From Pleionea sp. CnH1-48 (GTDB lineage: Bacteria; Pseudomonadota; Gammaproteobacteria; Enterobacterales; Kangiellaceae), in contig NZ_JAMXSB010000008.1 of the NCBI RefSeq assembly GCF_024124665.1, forward strand, positions 1-64,000: a stretch of 64,000 nucleotides of DNA. Direction: 5' to 3'. The position numbers were made by a program, and so were the translations under genes. The notes under the pieces were generated by a model. The model saw nothing but the letters and a program-made list of their open reading frames with translations. It did not search any database and had not been told where the DNA came from. The stretch's first letter is position 1; every line of letters begins with the position of its first letter. Below are positions 33,474 through 43,359 of the stretch, piece by piece.

Positions 33474-36446
33474 ATGACTCACTTTTCTCGATGGCAGATA
33501 GGGATTATCTCTACAGCATCTATTCTTTTCTTATGGCTCAATACCAGCCACTACCTTTTTGATACTCTACCGCCATTCGAGGTGCAACTGGCCTTTGGTA
33601 TTGGCCTATTTCAGCTGATGCTTATAGGCATCACGTTTTATCATTCAAAATCCAACGCTCACGGCATAGAACCCTTATTTTGGCTAATTAACGGGACAGC
33701 GTTTCTCACTGGTTTTATCCTTGCTCTGGCATTTATCGATCAAACGATGTCTGAGCGACCATTACTCCCTAATGTGTTTATCCAGTTTTGTTATTTTTTG
33801 TTTTATACCCTGCTGATTGGTGCTATCGAAATCAAGCAATACCGCAGAGCAAGAGAATTACTAACAACCAGCAGCATTATCCGTTCTTCCACTACTCTGC
33901 TTTTTACCTTTGGACTTTTTATCTATTTCGCACTTGCCAATTATCAATCCACCAACATCGAGCAAGATAGCCAACAATCTGCCCAGTTGTTTCATATCAT
34001 TATGCTGAGTTACCTGGCCGTGCAGTGGTTTGAGCAGGCATGGCATCAACGTTCTATCGCACCGACTTTCGCAGGGTTAGCATTTCTTTGTTGGGCTTTG
34101 TCTTTCTATTCAATGGAACAACCAGCTTTGCAATGGATGATCAATGGCCAGTCGACACTGCTCATTTCAACAGGCTTCTTTTTATTCATCATCAGTTTAC
34201 TGCTACTGCCAGCATTGAACGACTCAGACAGTTACAATAGATCTACCAGTCGTCAAAGAAAGCTTTCTATCAATGCTTTCAGTCTGATTAGCATAATAAT
34301 CATCTGGCAAATAGCACTGGTAATGTCACACGAACCAGCTCTCGTTTTGCCCGATTTAAAATCCCTTTCTCTACTTTTGATTTTGTCGGTCGCCTTACTC
34401 TTGCTCTATCTGCAAACTCGGTACGATAGAAAAGCCGCCACGCTTAAACTCCTTGAAGTGGAAAAACTGACACTCGATAATCATCAGCTAAGTTCAGAGT
34501 TAACGCACCAACATCAATCCGTTAAAGAGAAGTCTGCAATCCAGGATGCCATACTGGAGAACACTCATAACCCCATTCTGACCGTTGACCATTTTGGCAA
34601 TATATTGACCTGTAACTCTGCGACCATAAGGCTCTTTGGTTACTCCGAAGAACAACTTATTGGGCAGGGATTTTCGATGTTAATCAAACCGGAAGAAGAA
34701 CTGGCGCATATTTTTAACTTTCAAAGTTTTAAGCAAACCTTGATTCGCTCACCGCAGGGTTTAGAAAGAGAGTCGATAGGACTGACTAAGTCGAAAGAAG
34801 AAATTTACATCCATGTGTCATTCTCTGAATATCAATCAGAACTTCAACAAATGGTGATTATTTCCATCACCAACATCTCTCAGCAAAAGCAGGTTGAGCA
34901 AGAAGTTCTGAGATTGAAAGACGAGTTTATTGCCAACATATCACACGAGTTTAGAACGCCCCTCACCATTATCAATGGTGTCATCGATAATCAGCTGACT
35001 AACACTCAAAAAGAACAAGATAAATCTCAGTTACAATCGGCAAAACGCAATAGCCTAAGAATGATTCGTATGGTAGAACAACTGTTAGAGTTATCTAGAA
35101 TTCGAGACCAAGTCTTAACTTTTTCTAACTTTAACGCTCGTTCTTTGCTCACTCAAATATGCGAAGCATTCGTTGTGGTAGCACAAAAGTCAAAAATTGA
35201 ATACGAGTACCGCATCAATATGGATGTGTGGCTAAAAGCCAATCCATCCGCTATAGAAAAAATATTGTTTAATCTTCTATCTAACGCTTTTAAATATACA
35301 CCACAAGATGGTCAAGTATCAGTTAGCTTATCGCAACAAGGAAACAACTACTGCCTGACGATACAAGACAGTGGGATTGGTCTTTCAAAAGAACAACAAG
35401 ATAAAATATTTAACCGCTTCCACCGAATTGACAGGCAAGAAACTCGTCATATTCAAGGTGTAGGAATAGGGCTAAGTTTGGTAGACGAGCTTATATCCAT
35501 ACATAAGTGGAAAATGGATCTTCAATCAGAACTTAACGTCGGTACCTGTTTTTCTATTTTCATGCCTCAAAGCATGAGCACTACCAATGACTGGAGTGGC
35601 GAAAAACTAACAGACTCCACCCTGTTTGATGTAAACATTGCCACAGAATTAAGCGAGGTTGATCTCCACAATCAACGACAACAGCGCTCTGATAGTCGTC
35701 ATTCAGTCCTCGTTATAGAAGATAATTTTGATATGCAAGCTCATCTGCAAAGCATTTTAGCAGAACAGCATCATTGCTTATTAGCGTCTAATGGTGAAGA
35801 AGGCATTGAGATGGCCATCAACTATGTACCAGACATTATTTTATGTGATGTCATGATGCCCGGCATTAACGGTTTTGAGGTGTTAAGAACGCTGAAGCAA
35901 ACAGAAATGACAGCTCATATCCCTGTTATTATGTTAACAGCCAAAGGGGATTCAAAGAGCAAGATAGAGGGACTGGAATCCGAAGCCGATGATTACCAAA
36001 CCAAACCTTTCAATGCTCAAGAGCTTCTATTGCGTATCCAAAACCAGATTCAATCCCGTCAAAGATTGCAACAAAAACTAGCTCAACAATGGGAATCTTC
36101 TGGTCAGCCCGAAACCACCTTCACTCAAAATGAAAATCAGTTCTTAAAAAAACTGCATAAACAGGTAGAAACTCATTACAAAAACTCAGAGCTGTCGATG
36201 AGCTTCATCGCCTCTGAACTAGCAATGAGTGAAAGGCAGTTACAACGAAAAGTAAAAGCTTTGCTAGGCTTTAGTCCTAATGACTTTCTCAGAAACCATC
36301 GATTAAGCGAAGCAAAAAAATTATTAACTACGACCAAACAGATAGGTCATGTCGCTCAGGAGTGTGGTTTTTCTTCACAAACCTATTTTGGGCGGTGTTT
36401 TAAAGAAAAATACGGTATGTCTCCGCGAGACTATCAAAAGCAATAG
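33474..36446 (+). CDS. Hybrid sensor kinase with receiver and AraC output domain
   Basis: A 990-residue one-protein signalling chain in the inner membrane. Seen in order: seven or eight membrane helices (about 8-315), a short coiled coil, a PAS domain (about 355-470), HisKA with His491 (FIANISHEFRTPLTIING), HATPase (NLLSNAFKYT, DSGIGL, GVGIGLSLVDEL), a receiver with Asp792 (LCDVMMPGINGFEVL) and Lys in YQTKPF, and a C-terminal AraC HTH (about 885-988). It resembles the hybrid two-component systems of Bacteroidetes but with a 7TM-like input. Convergent with the propeller sensor gene. Confidence 0.93.
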   Translation: MTHFSRWQIGIISTASILFLWLNTSHYLFDTLPPFEVQLAFGIGLFQLMLIGITFYHSKSNAHGIEPLFWLINGTAFLTGFILALAFIDQTMSERPLLPNVFIQFCYFLFYTLLIGAIEIKQYRRARELLTTSSIIRSSTTLLFTFGLFIYFALANYQSTNIEQDSQQSAQLFHIIMLSYLAVQWFEQAWHQRSIAPTFAGLAFLCWALSFYSMEQPALQWMINGQSTLLISTGFFLFIISLLLLPALNDSDSYNRSTSRQRKLSINAFSLISIIIIWQIALVMSHEPALVLPDLKSLSLLLILSVALLLLYLQTRYDRKAATLKLLEVEKLTLDNHQLSSELTHQHQSVKEKSAIQDAILENTHNPILTVDHFGNILTCNSATIRLFGYSEEQLIGQGFSMLIKPEEELAHIFNFQSFKQTLIRSPQGLERESIGLTKSKEEIYIHVSFSEYQSELQQMVIISITNISQQKQVEQEVLRLKDEFIANISHEFRTPLTIINGVIDNQLTNTQKEQDKSQLQSAKRNSLRMIRMVEQLLELSRIRDQVLTFSNFNARSLLTQICEAFVVVAQKSKIEYEYRINMDVWLKANPSAIEKILFNLLSNAFKYTPQDGQVSVSLSQQGNNYCLTIQDSGIGLSKEQQDKIFNRFHRIDRQETRHIQGVGIGLSLVDELISIHKWKMDLQSELNVGTCFSIFMPQSMSTTNDWSGEKLTDSTLFDVNIATELSEVDLHNQRQQRSDSRHSVLVIEDNFDMQAHLQSILAEQHHCLLASNGEEGIEMAINYVPDIILCDVMMPGINGFEVLRTLKQTEMTAHIPVIMLTAKGDSKSKIEGLESEADDYQTKPFNAQELLLRIQNQIQSRQRLQQKLAQQWESSGQPETTFTQNENQFLKKLHKQVETHYKNSELSMSFIASELAMSERQLQRKVKALLGFSPNDFLRNHRLSEAKKLLTTTKQIGHVAQECGFSSQTYFGRCFKEKYGMSPRDYQKQ

Positions 36447-36450
36447 TAAT

Positions 36451-36474
36451 GAGCTAAGCCCAAATGCTTAGCTC
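36451..36474. terminator. Hairpin between the hybrid kinase and propeller sensor genes
   Basis: A 9-bp stem, GAGCTAAGC at 36451-36459 and GCTTAGCTC at 36466-36474, with a CCAAAT loop. It starts 5 bases after the kinase stop and includes the last codons of the convergent gene. Confidence 0.6.
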
Positions 36475-39400
36475 TCACTCACATCTAACTCAAAGGTCTC
36501 AGCATATTGTCGGATATCACCATGAGCAATGACTGTTTGTAATACGCTCGCACTGATGGATTGCTTGATCTCTAAGATTCCTAGCCATTGGCATTCTTCA
36601 TAAAGACAACAGCTCTGAACGGCTAACTCCGTTAGCATCAAAGACTGCTCCCACCCTAGATCATAAGAACTGTTGCTATCAAATGGATAGAGCGAGTAGC
36701 CTACTTTCAAGATGATGGACTGCCCTTCCAGTTGCGTATCACCATAACTAAGTTGACGGGACAAGTTGGAAAACTGATTTAACATCGCGTCAATATCACC
36801 GCGGTTTTGAACAAAGCGAATAATGGCAATTTCATTATCACTCCACCGGCAAATCAACTGATACTGATGGCTCTGCTGTTGCAACTTTTGAATAAAGTTA
36901 AGTAAGACTCTTGATGCAGCCCCCTCGTCTTTCCTCCGTAAACTTTCTAATGCAGGAATACGAAGAATAGAGACACACATTTTGAGTCGATTATCAGATG
37001 TACTATCTGACTTAGAAAGCATCGCCACACATTCTTTATAGGCCCCCATAAACTCTGTCAATATCCACTGACCTGGCAGTCCCGTTTCTTGATCTCGTCC
37101 AGAGTGTGCTTTCAGATAACTAAGCTTTTTTTCAAGTTCATTATTGAGCAATTTCAACGCTTGGGTTTCATGTTCAACTCTATGATGAACCTCATTGTGA
37201 AAGTAATCTTGCTGGGCAATTTTTCTAGCTTGCACTCGAATAAATAACACTAAGGATATGATAGAGATCAAACCATAAAGCAGAAAAGCCCACCAAGAAA
37301 GCCATGGAGCAGGAAGCACCTTAATATCAATAGAGATCCCTTCTTCGTTCCAGACACCATCATTATTGCTTCCCCTAAAGTGCATTCGGTAATTGCCTGA
37401 AGGTAAATTGGTGTAGGTCGCTCGATTAAGCTCTCCGCTGTCGATCCAGTCAGAATCAAATCCTTCTAAAAAATATTGATATTGATTCTTTTGAGGTGCA
37501 GCATAGTCAAGAGCCAGGTATTCAAAGGCAATTAAATAGTCATTATGAGTGAAGATAAGAGAATCAATTTTTTCTGGTCGATTATCGAGAGCGACAGGGT
37601 CATTTTGTACCAACACTTTGGCCAGTACAATTTCTGGAACATGCTGGTTAGTCACTATGTTTTCAGGATAAAAGGTCGAAACACCATTTAATCCACCAAA
37701 ATAAAGGCGCCCATCCGATGCTTTAAGATAAGCACCTTGATTAAATTCGTTTTTGTGCCACTCGATAGCCAGATTATAGTGTTGAAACTGGCCACTTCTG
37801 GGTTCAAGAACGCTGACACCGCGATTGGTACTGATCCAAAGCTTGTCATCATTTTGTTGTAGAATACCATTCACGGTACTGCTGTTTAATCCATTATGAA
37901 TCGAGTAATGTTTAAAGTTTCCTCTTCCTAAACGGCGATCTTTGGCAGACCAAAAATTCAAACCGTTTGCCTGAGTCCCAATCCAGAAGTTGCCAGCCAC
38001 ATCTTGCAAAATAACCCAGGCAGTATTACCAGACAAACTATTCTCATCACCCGGTTGATTAATAAAGCGACTAAAAGACTTTCCGTCTTTGTTTAAACGA
38101 GCGATACCGCCACCATCCGTCGCCACCCACACATAACCGTCGTCATCCTGAATCACCTGAAAGACTTTGTTAGATGATATGCTAGTGTCATCCCCCTTAT
38201 TATGAACATAACGCTCAAAACTCATATCATCTGCGTTGAGCTTATTCAAACCACCGCCATAAGTAGCTATCCATATACGCCCAGCACGGTCTTGATAAAT
38301 GTCAGTAATACCATTAGCGCTTAAGCTTTTTTCGTTGTCTTCAGAATGGACAAAATGCTGAAGCGTTTGTTTTTCTATAGAATAAATATACAAGCCTTTA
38401 CCACGAATACTAAAAAACAATTCTTGTTGGTCATTGACAAGTAATGCAGTAATTCTGGCTTTTGATATATCCAATTGGTTGGATGATAAGTCAAGAGAAG
38501 AAAAGCGTTGCTCTTTGGGATCCAGTATATTGATGCCACCACCAAAAGTAGCAATGTAAATCAGCCCACTCTTATCCTCAGAAAAATCGGTGACCAGGCT
38601 ATGCTTAAGACTATTAGCTCGTTCGGGAACGTGCTTGTAATGAGAGAAAGCCGCCGTCACAGGATTCCAGCGATCGATGCCCTGAATAGTCCCAAACCAC
38701 ATGTTTCCACCGACATCTTCCATGATAGATAAAACTCGATTCGCACTAAGACCTTCTTTTTGCGAAGGCAAATAAGATAGTCTGGCAAAATCATCATCTT
38801 TCTCACGATACAAACTGATGCCAGCATCAGTCGCAACCCATAGTCGTCGATGAGTATCCTGGTAAAGTTGATAAACACGATTGTGTGTAAGACTGGTCTC
38901 ATCATTCACATCATGTTTATAGTGACGAAAATGATGTGTTAATTCATCGAAACGATTAACTCCGCCCCCACGTGTCGCTATCCACATTCTTCCTCGGACA
39001 TCTTCAATGATGCTTCGTATACGATTATGCGATAAGGATTGAGGATTCGATTTATCAAACTTAAATCGCTCTTCTTCATCAAAGTTGGCACTGAGCAAAA
39101 GAATGCCATCGCCGTCTGTGCCGACCCAAAACCTACCTCGAGAGTCTTCTTTAATTTCAGTAACACTCAGCTCTTTGATTAACTTCAAGGCCTTAACATC
39201 TATTTGCGTACCAGAGCCCTGACTTTCAGGTAAATCGAGAAGATAAACTCCCCCTTGTTCGGCACCAATCCACAAGCGCTGCTTGCTATCTATAAAAAGC
39301 TTATTTAAACGAATGGATGAAAGCTCTTGCCCCTCACTTTTTAGAACAACCGGCTGAAAAACACTGCTATTACTTCTACGAACATTGAGTCCTTTAAAAG

Positions 39401-39710
39401 TGGCAACCCAGAGGTTACCTTGCTCATCTTCGATGATGTCGCGGATGACATCGTGAGAAAGCGTATAGGCGTCTTGAGGATTATGTCGATAGACAGTAAA
39501 TGTTTTGCCGTCATATCGATTTAATCCTTCTTGTGTACCAATCCAGATAAATCCAGAACGCTCCTGATAGATCACTTGAGCTGTTTTTTGTGATAAACCA
39601 TGTTGAGGATAGAGATGATCAAACCGAATACTATGAATGTCCAATGCTTGCGCCAAAGCATTGCTACTCCACAACAAAACTAAGAAGTAAAAAACGCGAA
39701 TTATTTTCAT
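36468..39710 (-). CDS. Beta-propeller / Y_Y_Y sensor with degenerate GGDEF domain
   Basis: A 1080-residue membrane sensor. Seen: a signal peptide (…SSNALA), about fourteen two-component-regulator propeller repeats (types such as GFIWIGTQEGLNRYDGKTF and GRIWIATYGGGLNKL), a Y_Y_Y domain (about 690-800), one membrane helix (LSWWAFLLYGLISIISLVLF), a coiled coil, and a C-terminal domain that starts like GGDEF proteins (DQETGLPGQWILTEFM) but reads RWSDNEIAII where the active motif RWGGDEFAIL is expected, so it should not make cyclic di-GMP. No kinase is fused. Confidence 0.85.
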   Translation of the reverse strand: MKIIRVFYFLVLLWSSNALAQALDIHSIRFDHLYPQHGLSQKTAQVIYQERSGFIWIGTQEGLNRYDGKTFTVYRHNPQDAYTLSHDVIRDIIEDEQGNLWVATFKGLNVRRSNSSVFQPVVLKSEGQELSSIRLNKLFIDSKQRLWIGAEQGGVYLLDLPESQGSGTQIDVKALKLIKELSVTEIKEDSRGRFWVGTDGDGILLLSANFDEEERFKFDKSNPQSLSHNRIRSIIEDVRGRMWIATRGGGVNRFDELTHHFRHYKHDVNDETSLTHNRVYQLYQDTHRRLWVATDAGISLYREKDDDFARLSYLPSQKEGLSANRVLSIMEDVGGNMWFGTIQGIDRWNPVTAAFSHYKHVPERANSLKHSLVTDFSEDKSGLIYIATFGGGINILDPKEQRFSSLDLSSNQLDISKARITALLVNDQQELFFSIRGKGLYIYSIEKQTLQHFVHSEDNEKSLSANGITDIYQDRAGRIWIATYGGGLNKLNADDMSFERYVHNKGDDTSISSNKVFQVIQDDDGYVWVATDGGGIARLNKDGKSFSRFINQPGDENSLSGNTAWVILQDVAGNFWIGTQANGLNFWSAKDRRLGRGNFKHYSIHNGLNSSTVNGILQQNDDKLWISTNRGVSVLEPRSGQFQHYNLAIEWHKNEFNQGAYLKASDGRLYFGGLNGVSTFYPENIVTNQHVPEIVLAKVLVQNDPVALDNRPEKIDSLIFTHNDYLIAFEYLALDYAAPQKNQYQYFLEGFDSDWIDSGELNRATYTNLPSGNYRMHFRGSNNDGVWNEEGISIDIKVLPAPWLSWWAFLLYGLISIISLVLFIRVQARKIAQQDYFHNEVHHRVEHETQALKLLNNELEKKLSYLKAHSGRDQETGLPGQWILTEFMGAYKECVAMLSKSDSTSDNRLKMCVSILRIPALESLRRKDEGAASRVLLNFIQKLQQQSHQYQLICRWSDNEIAIIRFVQNRGDIDAMLNQFSNLSRQLSYGDTQLEGQSIILKVGYSLYPFDSNSSYDLGWEQSLMLTELAVQSCCLYEECQWLGILEIKQSISASVLQTVIAHGDIRQYAETFELDVSES

Positions 39711-39730
39711 TGTTATCGTTATAGTAAGAA

Positions 39731-39757
39731 AAAAGCCGAGGGAAATACCTCGGCTTT
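39731..39757 (-). terminator. Terminator after the WQDATT subtilase gene
   Basis: A 10-bp stem, AAAGCCGAGG at 39732-39741 and CCTCGGCTTT at 39748-39757, loop of 6; on the minus strand it is followed by a T run (TTTTTTC). It lies between the subtilase stop and the propeller sensor start. Confidence 0.88.
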
Positions 39758-39789
39758 ATAGTAGTTCGGTAGACCGAAACTTAGCAAGT

Positions 39790-41436
39790 TTATTCTTCAG
39801 TCACCCATGCATTGATAGCAATGAATACCTGATTCAAATCCTGCCAAATTGTAGCATCTTGCCATGTTGTTGCATCTTGCCATATTGTTGCATCCTGCCA
39901 CGTCGTGGCATCTTGCCATGTGGTCGCATCCTGCCACGTGGTTGCGTCTTGCCATGTCGTCGCATCTTGCCAGGCAAATCGACCAGACCGGTCAAGGAGA
40001 CCATTCCATAATAAACTTTCTGCCGCACGAATATAGTAATCACCATTTTGTGCTCGCATGGCTTTGCCAGAAAAATGTTGAGAACCATTTAAATCCTGTG
40101 CGATGTTTAAGCCAACATTTGCGCATCCATTTAAGCGATTTTGAACGGCTTCAAATGCATTCACCTGACCAGCGCCTTGCTGAAAGACACTGTAAGCCAA
40201 CTCTCCTGTTGATTTTTTTGCGGCTTGCGCGGTAGCCATTAAACGGCACTTAACATTATCAGGGGTAAGAGACGAGTCATCACTCAACATCAACGCAGCA
40301 ATACCACTTACCACTGCCGCAGACTGAGAAGTCCCCGACATCATAAAGTACTTACCACCGTCGTGATATTCAGGGTGCTCAGAAGCTATGTGTGTATTCG
40401 ATTCCATCACGCCCATTAATCGAGAACCCAATGCAACAACTTCAGGTTTAATAAACCGCTCATGAGTCGGTCCCGCTGAAGAAAAATTCGCTAAAAAATC
40501 ATCGTTATTATTAGTATCGGTTGAGTTATCGGAAACTGCACCAACGGTTATGACATAAGGATTATTACCAGGAACACCGATGGTCATAGGATCTGGTCCT
40601 TGATTACCAGCTGAGGTTACAACCGTAATACCTGACTGCCACGCTGCCATCACCGCTCGATTAAGAGGATCTTGCCAATAATAGGAACGAGGAGTTGCGC
40701 TGAAAGATAAGTTTAGAACTTTGATATTAAATAGCTCTCGGTATTGCACTAACCACTGAATACCACGAATAACATCAGCATAGTTACCAGCCCCAGCTTG
40801 AGTAAACGCTTTTACATTCATCAATCTTACATTGGGTGCTAAACCATAAAATCGCCCGTAGGCATCTCTTTCGCTATTCGCAACGACACTGGTGACATGA
40901 GTGCCATGTCCACTGTCATCACTATCATTCATAACCACTTTATTGCGGATCGCATCATAGGTTCCGTACACACGGTTGCGACCATAAGCATCGTGACGTA
41001 ATCCGTTAATGGATTTGAAGCCGCTGTCTAATACTGCAACGGTAACACCACTGCCCAATATCCCTGCAGCATGCAGCTGTCCCGCGCCGGTAACTTGAGA
41101 AGCCGTCGCAGGAGAAAAACCGATCCTTTGTCCCCATGCAATGCCACTCGACTGAACACTGGCATTAGGAAACAGTTCGACAGACAGTTGAATTAAATCT
41201 TGATATTGCTGTGCAGTCAGCTCAGCGGCTACCGATTGGATAATAGGCAGTTGGTGAGAAACAACAATCTTGTGTTGCTTTAAGTATTCAGACGCGGCTG
41301 AATGAGTCAAAGGAATAATATAGCTCTGAGTTTTGTCTTTGCTTACGTGGCCATAAAATAAAAGGAAATACAATGTACAAACTAACAGCAATAAGCCTGT
41401 ACCTAGCCGACTTAACTTCCCAGAATCCAAAGCCAT
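39790..41436 (-). CDS. S8 subtilisin-like protease with WQDATT tail repeats
   Basis: A 548-residue exported serine protease. Seen: an N-terminal hydrophobic signal/anchor (about 11-28), a short propeptide region, catalytic Asp137 (VAVLDSGF), His177 (SGHGTHV) and Ser370 (MMSGTSQSAAV), with oxyanion Asn in TSAGNQGP. The C-terminal part has seven hexapeptide repeats WQDAT(T/I) (residues 489-530) and an eighth partial one. Such Trp/Asp tails occur on some other bacterial subtilases; their role is not known. A terminator follows. Confidence 0.92.
   Translation of the reverse strand: MALDSGKLSRLGTGLLLLVCTLYFLLFYGHVSKDKTQSYIIPLTHSAASEYLKQHKIVVSHQLPIIQSVAAELTAQQYQDLIQLSVELFPNASVQSSGIAWGQRIGFSPATASQVTGAGQLHAAGILGSGVTVAVLDSGFKSINGLRHDAYGRNRVYGTYDAIRNKVVMNDSDDSGHGTHVTSVVANSERDAYGRFYGLAPNVRLMNVKAFTQAGAGNYADVIRGIQWLVQYRELFNIKVLNLSFSATPRSYYWQDPLNRAVMAAWQSGITVVTSAGNQGPDPMTIGVPGNNPYVITVGAVSDNSTDTNNNDDFLANFSSAGPTHERFIKPEVVALGSRLMGVMESNTHIASEHPEYHDGGKYFMMSGTSQSAAVVSGIAALMLSDDSSLTPDNVKCRLMATAQAAKKSTGELAYSVFQQGAGQVNAFEAVQNRLNGCANVGLNIAQDLNGSQHFSGKAMRAQNGDYYIRAAESLLWNGLLDRSGRFAWQDATTWQDATTWQDATTWQDATTWQDATIWQDATTWQDATIWQDLNQVFIAINAWVTEE
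39838..39972 (-). repeat. 18-bp coding tandem repeat (WQDATT)
   Basis: Seven full 18-bp units and half of an eighth, coding WQDATT or WQDATI. The units differ in third codon positions (for example GTGGTT, GTCGTC, ATTGTT for the Thr-Thr or Ile-adjacent codons), so the peptide is kept while the DNA has drifted. This suggests selection on the protein. Confidence 0.9.
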
Positions 41437-41627
41437 CTTTGCCCCCTTATAAAATGACTACAAATAAACTCAGCGCGACCCGCTGCAAGGTCAAAATGCC
41501 AAGGCATTCTCGCAGGTAGATAATCCACTATATTTTGCTTCTCGACGAGCTTATCAGACTACCAATGCTCCTTGAATATACCACCAAGAGATTAAAAGAC
41601 CAAAACCTTGCACTGAACCACAAAGCA

Positions 41628-41660
41628 AAAGTGCTTCCTGATGTCATCAGAAAGCACTTT
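41628..41660. terminator. Terminator-like inverted repeat after the second subtilase
   Basis: Arms AAAGTGCTTCCTGATG (41628-41643) and CATCAGAAAGCACTTT (41645-41660) pair with one mismatch. It lies about 30 bases past the stop of the gene at 41691-42983, and TTTT follows on the minus strand. Confidence 0.7.
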
Positions 41661-41690
41661 ATTATAACAATAGCTTATAAAAGCGAGGAT

Positions 41691-42983
41691 TTACATCCCT
41701 TGAACATTCAGGAAATCTTCGTCATGAGGATAGCCTGATGTGTTGTTCCAATTAGCCGTGCTCTCTGCGGCGTTAAGCAAAGCAGAACGCACATTAAAGA
41801 AGGCACTGGAGTCCATAGACTGAGGATTAGAAGCCATATACAAAGCTGCCGCACCCGCAACGTGTGGAGAAGCCATTGATGTACCACTCATGGTCGTAGT
41901 TCCACCACCTGCTCGTAATGACAGGATGCTACCACCTGGTGCCGCAATCGCTACTGGAGCAGATTGGTTGCTTGTCCAGTTAGCGCTGTTATTACCCCAG
42001 TTAGAGAAACCATTCCAGTCGTCGCCCTGCTTAGCAGAACTCACTGTGATTACAGCGTCAGAGAAACCAGCAGGTGTGTAGTTTTGAGCGTCCGCACTGC
42101 TGTTACCAGCCGCAACTACTACTACTACACCAGCGTTGCGAGCATTACAATAAGCTTCGTAGTAAGCATCGTTTCCGCTATGGCCTGAGTTGGTACAATT
42201 ACCATTCACAGAACCAGCACCGCCAATACTCAAGTTAGCAACGGCAGCTTGCCCACGAGCCTGTACTTCACTCACCACCCAATCCAAACCTGCAATTGTC
42301 GAAGAAGAAGGACAAGAGCCACGACTTGAACATATCTTCACGGGGTGAATGGTTACTTCTGAGGCCACACCCACAACATCAATACCATTATCGATAGCTG
42401 CGATTGAACCCGCTACGTGGGTACCATGACCATGGTCATCATCCCAATTTTGATTACAGGAGCGACCTTTACATTTTTGTGCTGCAAACCCATTACCTAA
42501 GTTGCCCGCAATATCGGCGTGATCAGAATCGACACCGGTATCTAGAACATAAACGTGCATCCCTGCACCTTCGTTACTGTTGTTGTCAGCACCAACTCGA
42601 GAAACTCCCCAAGGAGTCGTTTGTGGATTAGATCCACCACCGCCATTACCAGGCTTGCCTTTCTGAATTTCAGGCTCTGGTACCTTGTGGATGACGTCAA
42701 TTTCTACACTTGCCACTTGGGGATGATTACGTAATGAAGCCAGTCGCGCTTCTGGAACCGAAGCAGCAAATCCAAATAAAGCACTACCATAAGTATGCTT
42801 AGGAGATAAACCCAGGCTAGCGGCGATGCCTTTCGCTTTGCCCTTATTGTTAGCATGGTTACCTACTGAAAATTCAGATTTTAAAGTTACAATAACATCA
42901 ACTTTACCGTTAGCCGCTTCTACTGATGCCGTTAGGCCTAAAGCCAATGCAGTTGCCGTCGCGACAGACTTCATATTAAACAT
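41691..42983 (-). CDS. Secreted S8 subtilisin/proteinase K-like protease
   Basis: A 430-residue extracellular protease. Seen: signal peptide (…LTASVEAA), an I9-type propeptide (about 27-100, ending ASVEIDVIHKVPEP), a Gly-rich linker, and the catalytic domain with Asp148 (VYVLDTGVD), His186 (HGHGTHVAGS), oxyanion Asn in AAGNSS and Ser369 (MSGTSMASPHVAGAA). Six or more Cys suggest disulfides, as in proteinase K relatives. The ATG of MFNMKS has a strong AGGGGTAGGT site upstream. Monocistronic. Confidence 0.95.
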   Translation of the reverse strand: MFNMKSVATATALALGLTASVEAANGKVDVIVTLKSEFSVGNHANNKGKAKGIAASLGLSPKHTYGSALFGFAASVPEARLASLRNHPQVASVEIDVIHKVPEPEIQKGKPGNGGGGSNPQTTPWGVSRVGADNNSNEGAGMHVYVLDTGVDSDHADIAGNLGNGFAAQKCKGRSCNQNWDDDHGHGTHVAGSIAAIDNGIDVVGVASEVTIHPVKICSSRGSCPSSSTIAGLDWVVSEVQARGQAAVANLSIGGAGSVNGNCTNSGHSGNDAYYEAYCNARNAGVVVVVAAGNSSADAQNYTPAGFSDAVITVSSAKQGDDWNGFSNWGNNSANWTSNQSAPVAIAAPGGSILSLRAGGGTTTMSGTSMASPHVAGAAALYMASNPQSMDSSAFFNVRSALLNAAESTANWNNTSGYPHDEDFLNVQGM

Positions 42984-43359
42984 TTACCTACCCCTATATT
43001 TTAATTAGCAGAGCACTATTTTGTTATTGTTTAGTTTGAATAGTAGCCATGCTAATGAGCTGTTTACTACTCGAATTAATTTAATTGGGAGCAAAATTAA
43101 AACGAGATTGATTTGGTCCGCAGTCATCATTGATAAAATTGAATATTTGCGATAGCAATAAAACGACAGATCTTCGAACAGAACCGACAAAGACGATAAT
43201 AACTTTAAAAATCAACAGGTTAAAAACGTGGTAATTTAACGAGGAGAATAATCTCTTTGCCAGATTCAATATTTTCATTGAAAGTTCAATTAAATAAAGA
43301 CATCTCTTGGTGACAATTAGGACACTATTTGTACATTACTCAAGCAGATTTTTTCAGTT
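42984..43359. other. Intergenic region, 376 bases, A/T-rich
   Basis: Upstream of the subtilase gene and downstream of the glutaredoxin fusion gene. Apart from the subtilase ribosome site near 42985-42998 I see no gene, hairpin or repeat in it; it is long for a simple promoter and may hold regulatory sites. Confidence 0.4.

Noticed and set aside
36468-36900. Active diguanylate cyclase at the end of the propeller sensor
   Set aside because: The GGDEF motif is replaced by SDNEI, so catalysis is not expected.
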